A DNA stretch of 7,005 bases from UBA5862 sp002408105 (GTDB lineage: Bacteria > Pseudomonadota > Gammaproteobacteria > Pseudomonadales > UBA5862), in contig JAXHVB010000124.1 of NCBI GenBank assembly GCA_034189125.1, positions 1 to 7,005 on the forward strand. The letters are read 5' to 3'. Positions 6,387 to 7,005 of the stretch are shown here, one piece after another; positions within the stretch are counted from its first letter, which is position 1, and every line of letters begins with the position of its first letter. The position numbers and the translations under genes are program-made. The notes under the pieces were generated by a model. The model made no database searches and had not been told where the DNA came from. It worked only from the letters and a program-made list of their open reading frames with translations.

Positions 6387-7005
6387 TCAGTCCCAGCGCG
6401 CAGCGGTGGCGAGGGCGTCAGCAATCTCGGTGAGGTTGCGCACGGTGTGCACACCAGCCGCCTCCAACGCAGCAAATTTCTCGGCCGCGGTTCCTTTGCC
6501 TCCGCTGATGATGGCCCCAGCATGCCCCATGCGTTTGCCGGCCGGTGCCGTCACCCCGGCGATGTACGACACCACCGGCTTGCTGACCTCGGACCGAATG
6601 TACTCGGCTGCTTCTTCCTCTGCAGTGCCACCAATTTCCCCAACCATGACAATGGCTTCGGTCGCGGGATCGGCCTCAAACAGCGCCAGAATGTCAATGA
6701 AGTTGCTTCCGGGGATGGGGTCTCCGCCGATCCCGACACAGCTGCTTTGACCAAAGCCCCTGTCAGTGGTTTGTTTCACCGCTTCGTAGGTGAGCGTCCC
6801 GGAGCGCGATACGATGCCCACTTTGCCTGGCAGGTGAATCTCACCGGGCATGATACCGATCTTGCATTCCCCTGGAGTGATCACTCCAGGGCAGTTCGGC
6901 CCAATCAGGCGCACGCCGGCACAGTCACAGACCACCTTCGCATCCAGCATATCAAGCGTTGGGACCCCCTCAGTGATGCAAACAATCAGGCGCACCCCCG
7001 AATCC
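6387..7005 (-). CDS. sucD: Succinyl-CoA ligase (ADP-forming) alpha subunit, partial (N-terminus beyond right edge)
   Basis: With SucC this TCA-cycle enzyme interconverts succinyl-CoA and succinate with formation of ATP or GTP in the cytosol. The last 205 residues are visible, ending ALATAARWD and a TGA at 6387-6389. E. coli SucD has about 289 residues, so roughly the first 85, mainly the N-terminal CoA-binding Rossmann fold, are missing. The visible part begins in that domain (LIVCITEGVPTLDML). It continues with RLIGPNCPGVITPG, GIVSRSGTLTYE, GIGGDPIPGSNFID and IVMVGEIGG. The active-site loop RMGHAGAIISGGKGTAAEK contains the histidine that is phosphorylated in the family (visible residue 161, equivalent to E. 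coli His246). All motifs are intact. sucC usually lies immediately upstream, which here would be beyond the right edge. Confidence 0.98.
   Translation of the reverse strand, partial: DSGVRLIVCITEGVPTLDMLDAKVVCDCAGVRLIGPNCPGVITPGECKIGIMPGEIHLPGKVGIVSRSGTLTYEAVKQTTDRGFGQSSCVGIGGDPIPGSNFIDILALFEADPATEAIVMVGEIGGTAEEEAAEYIRSEVSKPVVSYIAGVTAPAGKRMGHAGAIISGGKGTAAEKFAALEAAGVHTVRNLTEIADALATAARWD

Noticed and set aside
1..7005. Search for a defence system, mobile element, CRISPR array or other novel system
   Set aside because: All the coding sequence is accounted for by recognisable families, and I see no spaced direct repeats, terminal inverted repeats, integrase, transposase or toxin-antitoxin-like gene pair.

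Overview
The window looks like ordinary chromosome from a GC-rich proteobacterium, most likely a gammaproteobacterium. This rests on family resemblance: a bacterial-type HtpG, a SucD close to the enterobacterial form, a MAPEG protein of the YecN type, and a DUF1302/RND pair of the kind seen mainly in gammaproteobacteria. I cannot name the genus. All five genes read as intact, apart from the two cut by the window edges. I see no insertion sequence, tRNA, rRNA, CRISPR array or phage gene.

Layout from left to right. Positions 1-723 (minus) hold the N-terminal third or more of a DUF1302 outer-membrane protein that runs off the left edge. Positions 724-1314 are a 591-bp divergent intergenic region with a candidate promoter for DUF1302, some GC-rich palindromes and no credible gene. 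Positions 1315-3711 (plus) encode a complete 798-residue RND/MMPL-type inner-membrane transporter. Positions 3712-3836 separate two convergent genes and carry a strong inverted repeat that probably terminates both. Positions 3837-5738 (minus) are htpG, the bacterial Hsp90, preceded by a well-matched sigma-32 heat-shock promoter and a perfect GC-rich leader hairpin. Positions 5906-6298 (minus) encode a small four-helix MAPEG membrane protein. Positions 6387-7005 (minus) are the C-terminal two thirds of sucD, the succinyl-CoA ligase alpha subunit, cut by the right edge.

Functionally there are two blocks. The left block is a divergent pair, an outer-membrane DUF1302 protein and an RND permease. 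Members of these families often sit together, usually with DUF1329 and YCF48-like genes, and are thought to move hydrophobic compounds or lipids across the envelope; the substrate here is unknown. The right block is housekeeping: the end of a TCA-cycle gene, a small membrane enzyme-like protein and a heat-shock chaperone. All three lie on the minus strand, but htpG has its own heat-inducible promoter.

Nothing in the window amounts to a clearly new system. The most useful points are the heat-shock promoter with its leader hairpin, the unusual divergent arrangement of the DUF1302/RND pair with a long control region, two lone cysteines in the second periplasmic loop of the transporter, and the convergent terminator with two competing folds.
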